A stretch of 64,000 bases of DNA from Fasciola hepatica (lineage: Eukaryota > Platyhelminthes > Trematoda > Plagiorchiida > Fasciolidae), in assembly GCA_948099385.1 (NCBI GenBank), contig CANUEZ040000002.1:2238001-2302000 (forward strand). The letters run 5' to 3'. Below the pieces are notes generated by a model that had not been told where the DNA came from, did not search any database, and worked only from the letters and a program-made list of their open reading frames with translations. The first letter of the stretch is position 1; every line of letters begins with the position of its first letter. Shown in pieces: positions 43,482 to 54,360 of the stretch. Both the position numbers and the translations under genes were made by a program.

Positions 43482-46027
43482 ATAATAATAATAATAATAA
43501 TGGTTTATTTCGGAAGCGCCCGAAGCATGCCATGTGCATGATCATGTAGATACAGGTGATGAATGGACAGATATAATTCATGGAAATATGGAGACTCTCA
43601 TGAAAATATTGGATAAAAAGGCTCAGAAGGGGGAATAAGGTAAGATGAAAATAGTATAAACCTATGCACACCATAGAGATTGCGTGGAGTTTAAATGAGC
43701 TCAAGAGCGGATTTGAATGGACGCCCGGTGAGTTTGAAATTCAAGGTCAGGTGGACTGAATGGCTGGTCCCGGGAAATTACATATGGAGGCAGACTGGTA
43801 AACATGAGAAAGGCTGGAGATCGGTATAAAGAACTGCAGTAGCGAGGAACGATGGAGAAAAAGGTGAGGTGCACTGCAGTGGATTAGATGACAATGAAGC
43901 ATTGGTACTTTGCAGTGAATTGTCCGCGGACAGGACAAAAAACTCCCCGTAAAACAGGCAGCGAGCAATGCAAGACGTAGAGGGATGATCAGATGACAAA
44001 AACGATTTAGAAGGATTGGATACGGTAGATGTGAAGCACAGATGTATATTTGCTGGATGCCTATGATGACGGTCGTTGGGATGATAGCAAGAGAAATGGC
44101 AGGTGAGGAACTGCAAGATGCAGAGCGCGTGCACATAGATATATATGCGTAAGTTTATATATATATATATATGTATAGGTTTAAGAGAAGCAGGAGCAAT
44201 AACAATGGGGTCCTAGAAAGAAATTATCAGTCAATAGGAGGAGTAGGTAATGTTAGATCAATTGGTTGTAGGATTAACTTTGGAATGTCGTGGTGGATTA
44301 ACTTCATGATAAGTGCACGTGGCAGCCCAAGGGAGAGAAAAATAGAATGCGGAAGCACAGAAGTGATGAAGACTGTTAGGATCAGTTCATGGAAGAGTGA
44401 AGATGAAAGACAGGATCAAGGAAAACAGGTAAGAATGGGTCTAATTATTTGATCAATGCAGGTGCGAGATGTAGTGACGGACCAGAGGAATTGGGTAGTG
44501 ACAGGTCAAACAATTTGGAACTGTGAAAGAACGTCACGACGTAACGTTGTCATTACAATGGTGGAACATGGAAAAGCGGACCACACTGGAAGGTACAGAA
44601 AAATGCCTGTAGCGAGCAATAAACGGATCAAGGGATGAAAGCAATGACCGAGGAGACACATGTAAGAAATCACCAATCAGATCATTTTACTGCAGGTGAA
44701 ACACGAAGGAGGCGGACAAGGAAGCGGGAAGCCCCTAGATAAGTCGACCAGTTATAGAACAAAAAGGCCACAAAAAATGAATGCGCAAAGGAGTTGGGGC
44801 AATGGAGCTGGAGAGCTGTGGGCCGGCGGACAATTGAACAGGTGGATACTAGTCAGGACACTGAAAAGAACCGCAGAGGAATCGCGGGGCCAAGTGAGAA
44901 AGATATGGTGGTGGTGATTAGATAATAAATACGACTGTAAAAGATGCGAAGATTGGAGCGGCAGGTTCTAATATGCGGATTGGGCATGAGTGCGGGTGCG
45001 GTTGGTGCATCATGGCATGGGACACGAGGAGGGATTAACAGGGCGACAGGTTTAGGGAAGCTATCAATGGGCGTTCTGAGCAGAGGGTAACACCAAGCGC
45101 ATAGATGATAGAAGCCAGCAATGACGGCAGGTGGGAAAAGAGTTATTGGCGAGCGTCGACAGAGAAGAGTGGTTAGGACGATAGTGACTCAAAGCAGTGA
45201 AAGTTGATGTAGAGAGAGACAATAGGAGGGAGGACAAAACGGGAAGGTGTGCATACCGTGGTAGGGCGACAAAGACGGGAAGTGGAAACAGATGATAAGA
45301 GCTATAGGTGAACAAGCAGTGGCGGAAAAAGGATGAGGAACATGCAATTTTCAACCGACAGCATTGGATTCGGTAGTTCAAGAAAAGTTAGGGCATGCCA
45401 TCCGCAATTGGTGCTCGTGGGTGGGACTGGCCGTGCGCTGGGCACCCAACCTGAAAAACACTTCGTGAAGTGAACGCAGGAGGTGTGATCCACCAGTCTA
45501 GTTGCGCTCGCACATCTTTGCAGACGGCCTGCACGCCCGATGTGCGCCGGCCATAGCGGTGGATCTGACCGCGCCCCGCACTGTTGGGAGTGGCACGAGT
45601 GATCATGGATAATTGTACAGGGGACAATACGACCGCGATGGGGGTGCGTGAACCAGGAACAATTGACCAAGCCGTGAGACCATGGACAGGAGAGCCAATG
45701 GAAACAGCAAGTGGTAGACGACCGTGTAGCAATATTATCCAGGTGCACCTGCCAGGGAGATGGTAAGTACAGTGCCCGAAGTGGTTGGCCGTCAGCGGGG
45801 ATCACTGGAAAGGGAAAAGGGATAGAGAAGCGCAGTTTGGGTGTGCCCCAGCTGAGAATCAACGGATACTGAGGAGAAAAAAGTGAATATGATGGATAAG
45901 AAATGAACGTAGGTGAGCAATAGAGTTACCTTATGATGGCAGGCGGTAGGTTTGCTGTGGATCAGTGAAGGCAATGGCCTTATTTTGCGGGGTGTACCTA
46001 GTGGCTTGTGACGCAGAGGTAGTAGAG
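43482..46027 (-). other. LINE W 3' UTR
   Basis: A 2.5-kb non-coding end. It holds the (ATT)n tail, a hairpin (TTCGG 43509-43513 with CCGAA 43520-43524), a (TA)n run at about 44157-44171, and several purine-rich tracts on the plus strand. The largest open frame, 45302-45862 minus, shows no LINE motif and no counterpart in LINE P, so I do not call it a gene. The part below 44604 is duplicated at 36954-38073. Confidence 0.65.
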
Positions 46028-49000
46028 TTACAGTGTGAGACCTCTTTCAAAGGCCAGGTCGGCGGAGACGAGCTCATTGGTGAGCAGTATAGCATTGGGG
46101 AATGTTAAGTATGACAAAAGTGCGGGCCTAAAAGCGAACATTGAGGAGGCACTGCGTAAGCTGAGGGGCAGCTTATTACAGATTTTGGAATAGGCTGACA
46201 GAAAGAATCGGGACTTCAGACAGAGATTAGAATGAGGGACAGTGAGAGAGAAGGCACGGTGCCGGATGGGGTAGGAGCAGGGCGCAGTGAATGAGATGGA
46301 ATAAGAGGTGTAGGCCAGGTTATGGATTAGCTTAAAGAGGAAAATCAGGTTGGGCCTCATGCGACGAATCCATAGAGGCTCAATTTGTAGGAGCTCACAC
46401 CGCTGGCGGTATGTTAGGGCTAGGGATACGCCCAACAGCCTTTTGGTGAAGGTACGCTGAACGTTCTCAAGAGATACAATGGAGGAACGTGGCCAGAGGC
46501 TGGAGGTAATGGGACAATATTCTAGGAGCGGTCTCACGTGTGAGTGATACATGGAGAGGCGACTCGCCGGTATTAGGAAACACCGATTGATCAGGCCTAG
46601 GGTTCGCTTAGCCTTAGCGATTTGGAACGATGCCTGTTCTGAGAAGTTAAAGGAACAAGAGTAGCGCACGCCAAGATCGGTAATCATGGAGTGTATGGAG
46701 ATGGGCAGGCCGTCCAGACAAATTTGGCCGGGTGGTACCGTTCACTTGTGTGGTAGGAGGAAGCTTTTCTCCGCAGAGAATTTCATGAACCACGAGACGC
46801 ACCAAGTTTGGAGAACGAGTAAGTCATGCGATATGTTGCATAGAGTCACGGATAGGTCGCTAGGGGGGAAAGAGTACACTATTTTTATATCGTCGGCAAA
46901 GAGGAAAGGAGTGCCGTGTCGAATAGAAGAGAAAATGTCATTGATATAAATAAGGAATAGTAATGGGCCTAGGACACTGCCTTGGATGACGCCGCTAGTA
47001 ACTGGTTTGGCGGAAGATAGGTGGCCGTCGACGAGCACTGCTTGTGATCTGTGAGAGAGAAAGGAGGATAGCCAGGAGAGGAGAGGGTCAGTAATACCGA
47101 GAGATCGGATTTTGGCCAACAGATGAATATGGGGAACACGGTCAAAAGCCTTAGACATGTCGAGGTACAGGACAATTACAGAGTTGCCGGCGTCGGCAGC
47201 AGACGATAGGACACTGAGAAAGTCAATCTGGCAGGAAGAGCAGGAACGGGAGTTCAAAAAACCATGCTGACCAGGGTTCAGCAGGTTGTTAGATAAGAGG
47301 TACTGGACAATGTGTCTTTTGATAATTCTCTCCATAATTATGCAGACTACTGGGGTGTGATTAATGGGCCGATAGTTACCTGGGTCGTGTAATACGCCCT
47401 TTTTGAAGCGCGGAACTATAACAGAGGATTTCCATTGAGGCGGGACAAAACTGTGAAGCATGGAGGTGGTATTCATATTAAGTAACAATAAAGGGAGGTC
47501 AGGACCACCGAAACGGAGGAGGGCCGGTGGGAGATCATCTGATCCCGGTTTCGAGGAAGGTTTAATAGACGAAACTGATTTTTCAATTTCTAGATGGGTG
47601 AAGGGAATCGATGAAAGAGAGGCAGAGGTGCAGGGCTGTATTGTAGGAGGGGGAATACCAGGACAGCTTATAAGGGAGGAAGAAAAATGCTCATTAAAGG
47701 CCTCAGAAATAGATACTGGAGTATTAGCGGTAGATGAGCCGCAGATGAGGAACTTGGGCGAGGTATGATTGGATTGATTGGACCTTTTACTGAGCAGGTT
47801 GGACAGGTAGCCAGTTTTGTTTGGGTGTGCTAGAGTGATGGCCTCTTGCCTTCTCAGATGCGAATCGACCATGCAACGCAGCCTCAGTTGTAGCTGGTTT
47901 ATGCGCGGGAGAATTGTAAAGTCATGTGATCTAGCGAAGGTAAGTTGCAGCTTAGACAGCTTACGCTCTAAAAGTGACAGGCGTGAGGTGCTGGAATTGG
48001 GGCGTGGATCGGCACATGGGTTGGCGGTATTTATGCAGTGTAGGAGGTTGAAGTAGAGAGAGTTCACAACAGTGAGGGGATCGGATGAAAGAAAAAATGT
48101 GTCCCAGTTAAGGGAGCGGATTATCATTGGCACTAGGGGCCAGTTACAGGAACGGTAGGAAGTCAGAACAGGGGGAGAGGATTGCATCGGATGAGAACAG
48201 CTGAACTTGCACCTGACAGTACGGTGGTCACTACCCGGGAAGTGATCAGTAGTCTGGATGATCGTATCAGGAACATCAATGGAGAATACTAGGTCCAAGA
48301 TGTTGTTCCCCCTAGTAGGGCAGGAGACATGTTGGGTCCATCCACCAAGACGGACACAAGAAAGGAAGGTGGAGAGGGCGGGAGGGCTAGTATGGGAGGA
48401 CCAGCAAATTGAAGGAAAGTTAAAGTCACCCGCAATAATTTTTGCACTGGCAGGGTAGTCAAGCGCAGCATTAAAGACATCCACGGCAGAGTCAATTTTT
48501 GCAGGCTCCAGACCCGGGGGGACGTAGACGCAGCCAAGGAGGAGGTTCTGGCCGGTGGCGTGAATGGATAGCCATAACGAATCCTCAATAAGGAGAAGAG
48601 GGGGGTGGTCGATAACACTAGCTTGGATAGTGCGTTTGACAAAGGCTTAACAGCTCCCTCCACGCCTGGACTGGCGGGTGTTCGAGAAGCATTGATACCC
48701 AGCTATGCGAACAAGGTCAAACGAAGCATCATCTGACAGTCAGGATTCAGTTATTAGTATATTGTCAGCGTTTGATGTAAATGCCAAAGATCGCAGGTGC
48801 GATATTTTTCTAATTATTGAGCGAGCGGTAAAAAGAACTAGTAGGAATGAGTTCAGTGTCGGTGTGCGCAATGTATGGATGCCAGGTGCAAGACTATTGG
48901 GATCGCAGTGGCGATAGGAGTTGGGTCTCAGTGGGGATAGAGCGTCAGTAGAAGGGGGAGGGCAGGCAGTGTTGGGTGGGGGACGGAAAGTAGGAGAAGC

Positions 49001-50073
49001 GTTAGCATTAGGCGCAGCCGATCGCTGTGGGTGATCAATACGGTGGGTGTGCAGCACACCGCTGACGTGGGCCGGAGGGGTGTCACACGGTGCAGAGGGA
49101 GGGGGCACCATATGGCAAAGTGAGAGGTTAAGAATATCTGTCGAAGCGGGGTGGACAGGGGGGAGTGCGTGGTGTAAGGTGCTAAGTGGCATGGCCTCGA
49201 GTGGGGAGCGATCAGTGATATGAGCCTGTGAAAGTTTATGGATATGGTCCATAGGGCGACTAGCAATATGGCCACGGCTGCGGGGGGCACCGGTCAGGAA
49301 AAAAACGAGATCTTGGCTGCAGGTAACCTGCCTGTTGGGCAGAGTCAGTATAAGGCTGGTAGGTTGGCATGGGGGTGAAGGCATGTGGGAGAGTAATTAG
49401 GACGTAGTGTGAGATGGGGGGCGGGAAGGGAGTGGCGAAATTTGGAAAGGTTTGGAAGCTCATGAGGGGCAGGGGAGCCGGTAAGTGGGGTGGGGGGTGG
49501 GGCGAGGAGGTGGGATACAGGTACAAACCTAGAGTATCTGCTAGGGTATGTACGTGGTACTTCAGGGTTAGATGAGGGTTGGTGGAGGTGAGCAGAGGGG
49601 AACAGCGGAGGCATGCTGGGGCTATAGTATGGAGGGCTGGTGTCTGGGGGGCAGGGAGGGATATACGGTAGCAACGGAGATGGAGGGTTGGTGTAACCCA
49701 AGCGATCAGAGAGAGGGAAAGACAGTGAAAGGGGGTGCGAGGCAGTGGAAGGATGAGTGGCACTGGCAAGGCCCAGAAAGTCACTCCTACTCAAAGGGAC
49801 GATGGCGTTAGACGGATCCGGATGGTGGCCCAGTTGGTTATCACCTGGAGGATCCGAGAGTACGCTATAGGCAGAAGCCGATTGAGAGTGGGGGGTAATA
49901 GGCGAGGCGATTAGTTGGGCAAGTGCGGACCTGGTAGGAGTACCAGGTAGGCTTATGGGGGGATTAGAGTGGCACTTATGAGGATAGAAACGAAGTGTCT
50001 CGGCTGAGCTAGCAGCTGGTGGGTAGTTTGCAGGGTCGTTAGAGCGAGAACAGCGGGTGACAACACTTGTCAA
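46028..50073 (-). pseudogene. LINE W ORF2: proline-rich leader, endonuclease, reverse transcriptase
   Basis: A long Pro/Ser/Thr-rich leader (about 49260-50073) precedes the endonuclease. That domain shows an NSFLLVLFTARS start, TES followed by a TGA (complement of 48740-48742) where tryptophan is expected, then AGDFNFPSICW (about 48430), SCPTRGNNILDLVFS and GSDHRTV. The RT has KPGSDDLPPALL, YRPINHTPVV, DMSKAFDRVPH, GVIQGSVLGPLLF and FADD (about 46880), all intact. The C-terminal part (46028-46687) follows another TGA near 46744 at a position where LINE P has Cys. A TAA lies near 48650. Otherwise the RT frame is open for 580 codons. Confidence 0.85.
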
Positions 50074-50108
50074 CGGATTGAAAGTAGTACGGCGGGGGCT
50101 GTTTTGGC

Positions 50109-50930
50109 TCAGAGACTATGAAGGGGGGAGAGCGGCTTTAATACTGAAGTGGAGTGCCGCTTGGGGCCTGTGGTCTGGGAGCGAGAGCTACTGCTAGAAG
50201 AGGCTACTGGGGGAGATGGTAAAAAAGGGCGTTTGAGTAGAATCGGAACCGGGGGTGGGGAGTTAGACATATCTAAGTCGACAGTTTGCAGGCAGGCAGG
50301 ATGAGGTGCTGGGTTCGCCTTTGACTTCTTAACAGAGAGGCATTGGTAAACCTTCATGTCGGTTACAGTGGGGTCAGTCTGCATTGGCAAGGCGGAGTTA
50401 TTTCTCAGCGAACGAAGTATTTCCCGTTGGAGGGGGGTTTTATCAGAGAATATCTTGATGTCCTTATACGGCGAAAGAGCAGCAATTGTCGACTTGTTGC
50501 CAATGAACTCTGTAGCTGTTAGATCGTCCGTGAATTGGAATAGCAGGGGGCAACTATGTCGCTGGGACTTTTTACGTAGCCTCCTGCAATGGCATCTATA
50601 GTAAGCCATGTTGCACGAACATAGTATGTTGTGTTTAGCCAAGGAAAGTGGTAAGCGGTCTGGAACATTGAAAACCACTGCGTTCTTGGAGTTGGCAATG
50701 CGGTGGTATATTTCAGTAGACACGGAGTCGAGGAGGTGTCCCACCGAAACCAAGTTCTTGGGCGATGTAGCGGCTACAGGGTCAAGGAGAGTAGCCAGGG
50801 GTGAAACCTTTGAGAGGATTTCACCAATCAGCTCGACCTTGTTGCTAAGTTCGATGAAACTCTGCAGCACAACCACCATACTGACAACCCCTAATTTTTC
50901 ATGTATTGATTGTTTGTCTGTTGTGTTCAC
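50109..50930 (-). CDS. LINE W ORF1, RRM-like protein with a Cys/His cluster
   Basis: An open frame of 273 codons that reaches the element's 5' edge without an early ATG, so the N-terminus is probably missing. It aligns with LINE P ORF1: LLDSVSTEIY-RIANSKNAVVFNVPD, then CHCRRLRKKSQRHSC (C-x-C-x10-H-x-C), CPLLFQF, a helix with TATEFIGN, and FSDKTPLQRE. A Pro/Ser-rich tail with a poly-Ser run ends the protein 35 bp before ORF2. It probably binds element RNA. The role is inferred from position and the RRM-like pattern. Confidence 0.65.
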   Translation of the reverse strand: MNTTDKQSIHEKLGVVSMVVVLQSFIELSNKVELIGEILSKVSPLATLLDPVAATSPKNLVSVGHLLDSVSTEIYHRIANSKNAVVFNVPDRLPLSLAKHNILCSCNMAYYRCHCRRLRKKSQRHSCPLLFQFTDDLTATEFIGNKSTIAALSPYKDIKIFSDKTPLQREILRSLRNNSALPMQTDPTVTDMKVYQCLSVKKSKANPAPHPACLQTVDLDMSNSPPPVPILLKRPFLPSPPVASSSSSSRSQTTGPKRHSTSVLKPLSPLHSL

Positions 50931-50932
50931 CC

Positions 50933-53345
50933 TCAGTACGACAGATACCCTACTGCTTGGTGCAGTCTATCGTCCTCCCGTATACAATTCAACCGATAGC
51001 CTAGGTCTCATAGACTCATTTTGCTCCCTGAAAAGCTACACGGACTTCGCCAATCTCCAAGTCACAGGCGACTTCAACTCGCCCAGTATCAACTGGTAAA
51101 GAGCTGATGCCCTTGATATCATCCTTGAAAAAACCCTCCCAGATCTCGTAATCAGGAATTCATGGGTGCAAAACGTAATAGATCCCACCTGAAAAAGCTA
51201 AGGCCATGCCCCGTCCTTACTAGACCTGGCCATCACCAACGAAATGTTCCAAATAGACGTGGTGCACTACTTTCCGCCTCTCGGCAAAAGTAATCACATT
51301 CTCATTGGGTTCGATTATATTGTGAAATGACCTTCCCTTCCCTCAGAAATCAAAATTTTGAGATCCTTCGAAAGGAACAACTTTGACCAAGTCTGTGGAT
51401 TCATTCGCTCCCAGCTAAACTCAGCTAATCTAGGCAACTGTGCCGATAAAATGGCAAAGAATCTCAGAAATTTGATCCCTTTAGCTGGCAGGCTATTTGT
51501 CTCCAGGCTTCGTATTCCACAGACCGGTAAGCGGTCCCACCCTCGCCCCGTTGGGCGCATTCTAGACGAACGCGCACACCTATTTGCTAGATATAGAGCC
51601 ACAGGTCTTGCCTGCGATGCAGAACATTTCAGGATTATCCGCAACATATGCAAAGACAAGATTAGGTCATATCAGAACGCAGCCCAACGGCCTGCACTTG
51701 ATCGGGCACGGACCAATAAGGCATTTTTCTTTCAGTACATGCGCCGTCTAAGGGGCACAGCTCCGACGCCGCTGGCTCTCAAAGATAGTGCCGGATCCCC
51801 AAGCATTTCCTCCAGCGAAGTGGCCAAAGCCTTCAGCTCCTAAGTCCGTACAGATTTTAGCTCCTCACCCATACCATACCATCCTACCATGCACCCGATA
51901 TCTTTGGTCACTGCCCTTAACCACATCACTATTCCCGCCGGCGCAGTCGCACAAGGTTTCCGACGGCTCCACCAATACTGCTCCATGGGTCCTGACTTAA
52001 TCTACCCCCACGTTCCCAAGGAAACCGCGGACGCATTAGCTGCTCCTTACGTATCTCTTTTTCAGCGATGTGTTGACGATAGAGTTGTCCCCAGTAGCTG
52101 GAAAAAAGCAGTCATCGCACCCATCTATAAGAAGGATAGTAGACATCTTGCTTCCAGTTGCAGACCCATAAGTCTAACTAGCATCACCAGCAAAATTTTC
52201 GAGCGAATTCTTAGGATTGCGGTTCTTTCCCATCTGCATAGAAGTAGAATCCTCCCCCTCCGTCCTAACATGGGTTTCTTCCTAGCAGATCATGCGTCAC
52301 CAATATGCTTACTGTCGTGGATAGTCTGGCGAAAGCCTACGATGATGGTCAGCTCTCACACACTGTATTCACCGATTTTGCTACGGCCTTTGATAAGGCC
52401 TCCCACGCCCCTCTTCTTTATAAACTGCAAGCATACGGGATTACAGGCTCCGTGTTGGCCATCTTACGCAGCTTCCTTACCGACCGCACCTTTGTGGTTA
52501 AGGTGGGGAATGTTTCGTCTCAACCATCCCCAGTAGCAACTGGGGTCCCCCAAGCGTCGGCCTTAGGTCATCTTCATTTCTCGATCCACATAGACGATCT
52601 CCTGACAACCCTTCATGCGAGCATTGCCATGTACGCAGACGATGTAACCTAGAGTTGACCGACACAAGGTGTTCGGTTTCTGGTTAGATTGTGACTTTTC
52701 CTTCCCTCATCATCACCAACTTGCGAGCAAGTCTGCCTTTCGAGTCCTAAATATGATTCAAAGGTCCTTCCCGCGCATCTCTAGGGATGACTTCCCCATT
52801 ACTTTCGGCACGTGTATCAGACCTCTCCTGGATTACGGTAATGTTTTTGATGCTTCACCCTTTTAAACCAGGTCAAAGCGATTGCTTCTTCGCTGTATGC
52901 CCAGCCTTTTCTCTCCGTGGTCGCAGCAGAAAGGTTTTTAAACCAAGACCACGCACTTCACTTCGAACCAACCGTTTTAGCTATAGGGTTACTAATCTGT
53001 GGAACGCACTTCCGGAAGATATTGTTCTCTCGCAGAACATCACTATCTTCAAGAAAAAGTCAGACCTCTACCTGGGTCTCTCCCAGTAATTCCTGGTCCA
53101 AAAAATTGAAATGGGTGTCTTTTATTGCATTTCGATCCCACAATATGTTCATGAATAACACACCCCCATTCCACCTTGGGCACTGTCCACAGTGAGACAC
53201 TGCATGTTGTTATTTGTATTTGTTTGTTGCCACCCCGCCCCCTAGCTTCTTTTTACTCTCGTTTCAGCTCGGTGAATCCGACAGAAGATGAACGATTTCC
53301 TTGAGAACCGGGACAATTGGGCCCAAGATCTCGAACCCGTGTAAT
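50933..53345 (+). mobile_element. LINE X2, plus strand
   Basis: A LINE nearly identical to X1 but on the other strand. It starts mid-endonuclease at LINE W and ends near 53345. It extends about 270 bp further 5' than X1. It lacks about 160 bp directly after the YADD box (junction at about 52650), which X1 still has; the deletion ends share CC(T). All other major lesions are common to both. Confidence 0.8.
50937..53089 (+). pseudogene. LINE X2 ORF2: partial endonuclease, linker, reverse transcriptase
   Basis: It starts with LLLGAVYRPP (about 50960) and VTGDFNSPSINW (about 51062-51097), then a TAA where X-type endonucleases continue. Next come LLDLAITNE (about 51220), the 160-residue linker (51358-51843), and RT frames 51889-52536 and 52305-52652 with MYADD. 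QGSVLGP is changed to QASALGH, as in X1. The C-terminus (52669-53089) follows a deletion and has FSYRVTNLWNALP. Non-functional. Confidence 0.8.
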
Positions 53346-53521
53346 ACTTCAAGACTTTGAGACATACTACGAGGAGAATAAAAACGTTTCCCAATGAAGC
53401 CCATTCCAAATACAATGCTGGTAACCTGAGTAGTGTGAATTATCTAGGGTCAATTCACAGAACTATTCAAATCCACGACCTAAGAGCGAGAGAGCTGGGA
53501 ATTCAAACCGCGTGGTGCTCT
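53346..53521. other. Unassigned 176-bp stretch between LINE X2 and BEL4
   Basis: No open frame or match to other repeats here. On the minus strand it contains GGTTTGAATTCCC (about 53489-53501), close to a tRNA-type B box, preceded by GAGCACCACGC. This could be part of a tRNA-derived SINE, but no convincing A box or second copy is visible in the window. Confidence 0.3.
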
Positions 53522-53526
53522 CCAGT

Positions 53527-53902
53527 TTTGGGTCACACTTGAGAAATGCTTGGCCGAATTCGCAACGGATCCGGAAGTCAGAAAGTGATTATCCGTGAAG
53601 TTATACGACACTAGATTATTGGATAAACAATGACACGAAACAGATACAAACCTCAGTCATGCGATCACAATGACTCAAAAAATGAGGGCCGAATTGCGGC
53701 TTGCGAGAGAGAAGCATGCGCGTCACGCAGGTCCAGAACAAGGAAATGACGAAGCAGCGTGCTGGGCGCAAACAAACAAACGTTGGTTCGTACAAACACA
53801 CAGTGCATAAAACCAGCCAATATTGTAAACGAGTGAGTAGTGTTAAGGAAGCATGGAACTGCAGTGCATTTGGCAGGGGATTTTCCACGAGCGGTCATTA
53901 CG
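53527..53902 (-). repeat. BEL4 3' LTR (BEL-I LTR copy E)
   Basis: A minus-strand LTR of about 376 bp starting CGTAATGACC. It is roughly 96% identical by eye to LTR D at 17450-17825 and much less like BEL1. The outer end is degraded. The five bases outside it, CCAGT (53522-53526; ACTGG on the element strand), differ by one base from CCTGG left of LTR D. Confidence 0.8.
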
Positions 53903-54360
53903 CCGCCCAACAAAATCCTTCCCAATCTTAGCAGATTCAAAGGTTTGGAATAGAGGTACTGATTCTCCCTACCTACGATCGCTCCTGATCCGGTGGCCAC
54001 ACCAACGCGAGGTTACTCTGCATCGTCCATAAGAACGGCTGATCTGTGTCAGGCGTGAAGAAAAACGCAGGTGCTGCCCTCGGGAGAGCCGTTGTGGATT
54101 GGCCGTGTGTGATTGTATGAGCATGTGTGTGGGTGTACCATAGAATCACAGCTACTACCACATACGGGGAGAGCCTTCTGTAACGTCAAAGAAAAACAAC
54201 GATCGCTGCAACGTGTTTGATGGAGGTCATGAAATATAAACATGTATCATGTAAGCGTGCATGTGTCAGGGTGCATGATAGTTCAATACGTCAGTGTGTC
54301 GTAAATGCCACCACATACGGCAGGTTCCTTTAACTGCTTCAAAGACGAATGAGGAATAGT
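53903..54360 (-). other. BEL4 3' UTR
   Basis: Non-coding, 458 bp, with a TG/CA-rich tract near 54100-54135. Up to 54219 it is only about 70% like BEL3; from 54220 it is almost identical to BEL3. Nothing else is seen. Confidence 0.7.

Larger units (their letters stand above)
38074..44603. repeat. 6.5-kb tandem duplication, unit 2
   Basis: Second unit, 6,530 bp, beginning TGACCGG directly after the end of unit 1. The offset from unit 1 is 6,563 bp before the (ATT)n run, 6,527 after it, 6,528 after the C run and 6,530 at the end. Sequence beyond 44603 continues LINE W naturally, and sequence before 31511 continues LINE Y naturally, so the outer ends are the original ones. Confidence 0.9.
43482..50932 (-). 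mobile_element. LINE W, nearly full-length CR1-like LINE, minus strand
   Basis: About 7.45 kb. Its (ATT)n tail is at 43482-43501, its 3' UTR extends to 46027, ORF2 is at 46028-50073 and ORF1 at 50109-50930. It is a distant sister of LINE P, with the same ORF plan, related ORF1 and ORF2 proteins and a similar 3' terminal hairpin. It starts just inside ORF1 relative to LINE P, so it is slightly 5'-truncated. Its base composition is strongly C-rich on the coding strand. Confidence 0.85.

Noticed and set aside
44696..44917. Small plus-strand open frames beyond unit 2
   Set aside because: They are antisense to the LINE W 3' UTR, with no domain and no ORF equivalent.
45302..45862. A 186-codon minus-strand open frame
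   Set aside because: It lies in the LINE W 3' UTR, shows no LINE or known domain, and has no equivalent in LINE P. Chance frame in C-rich sequence.
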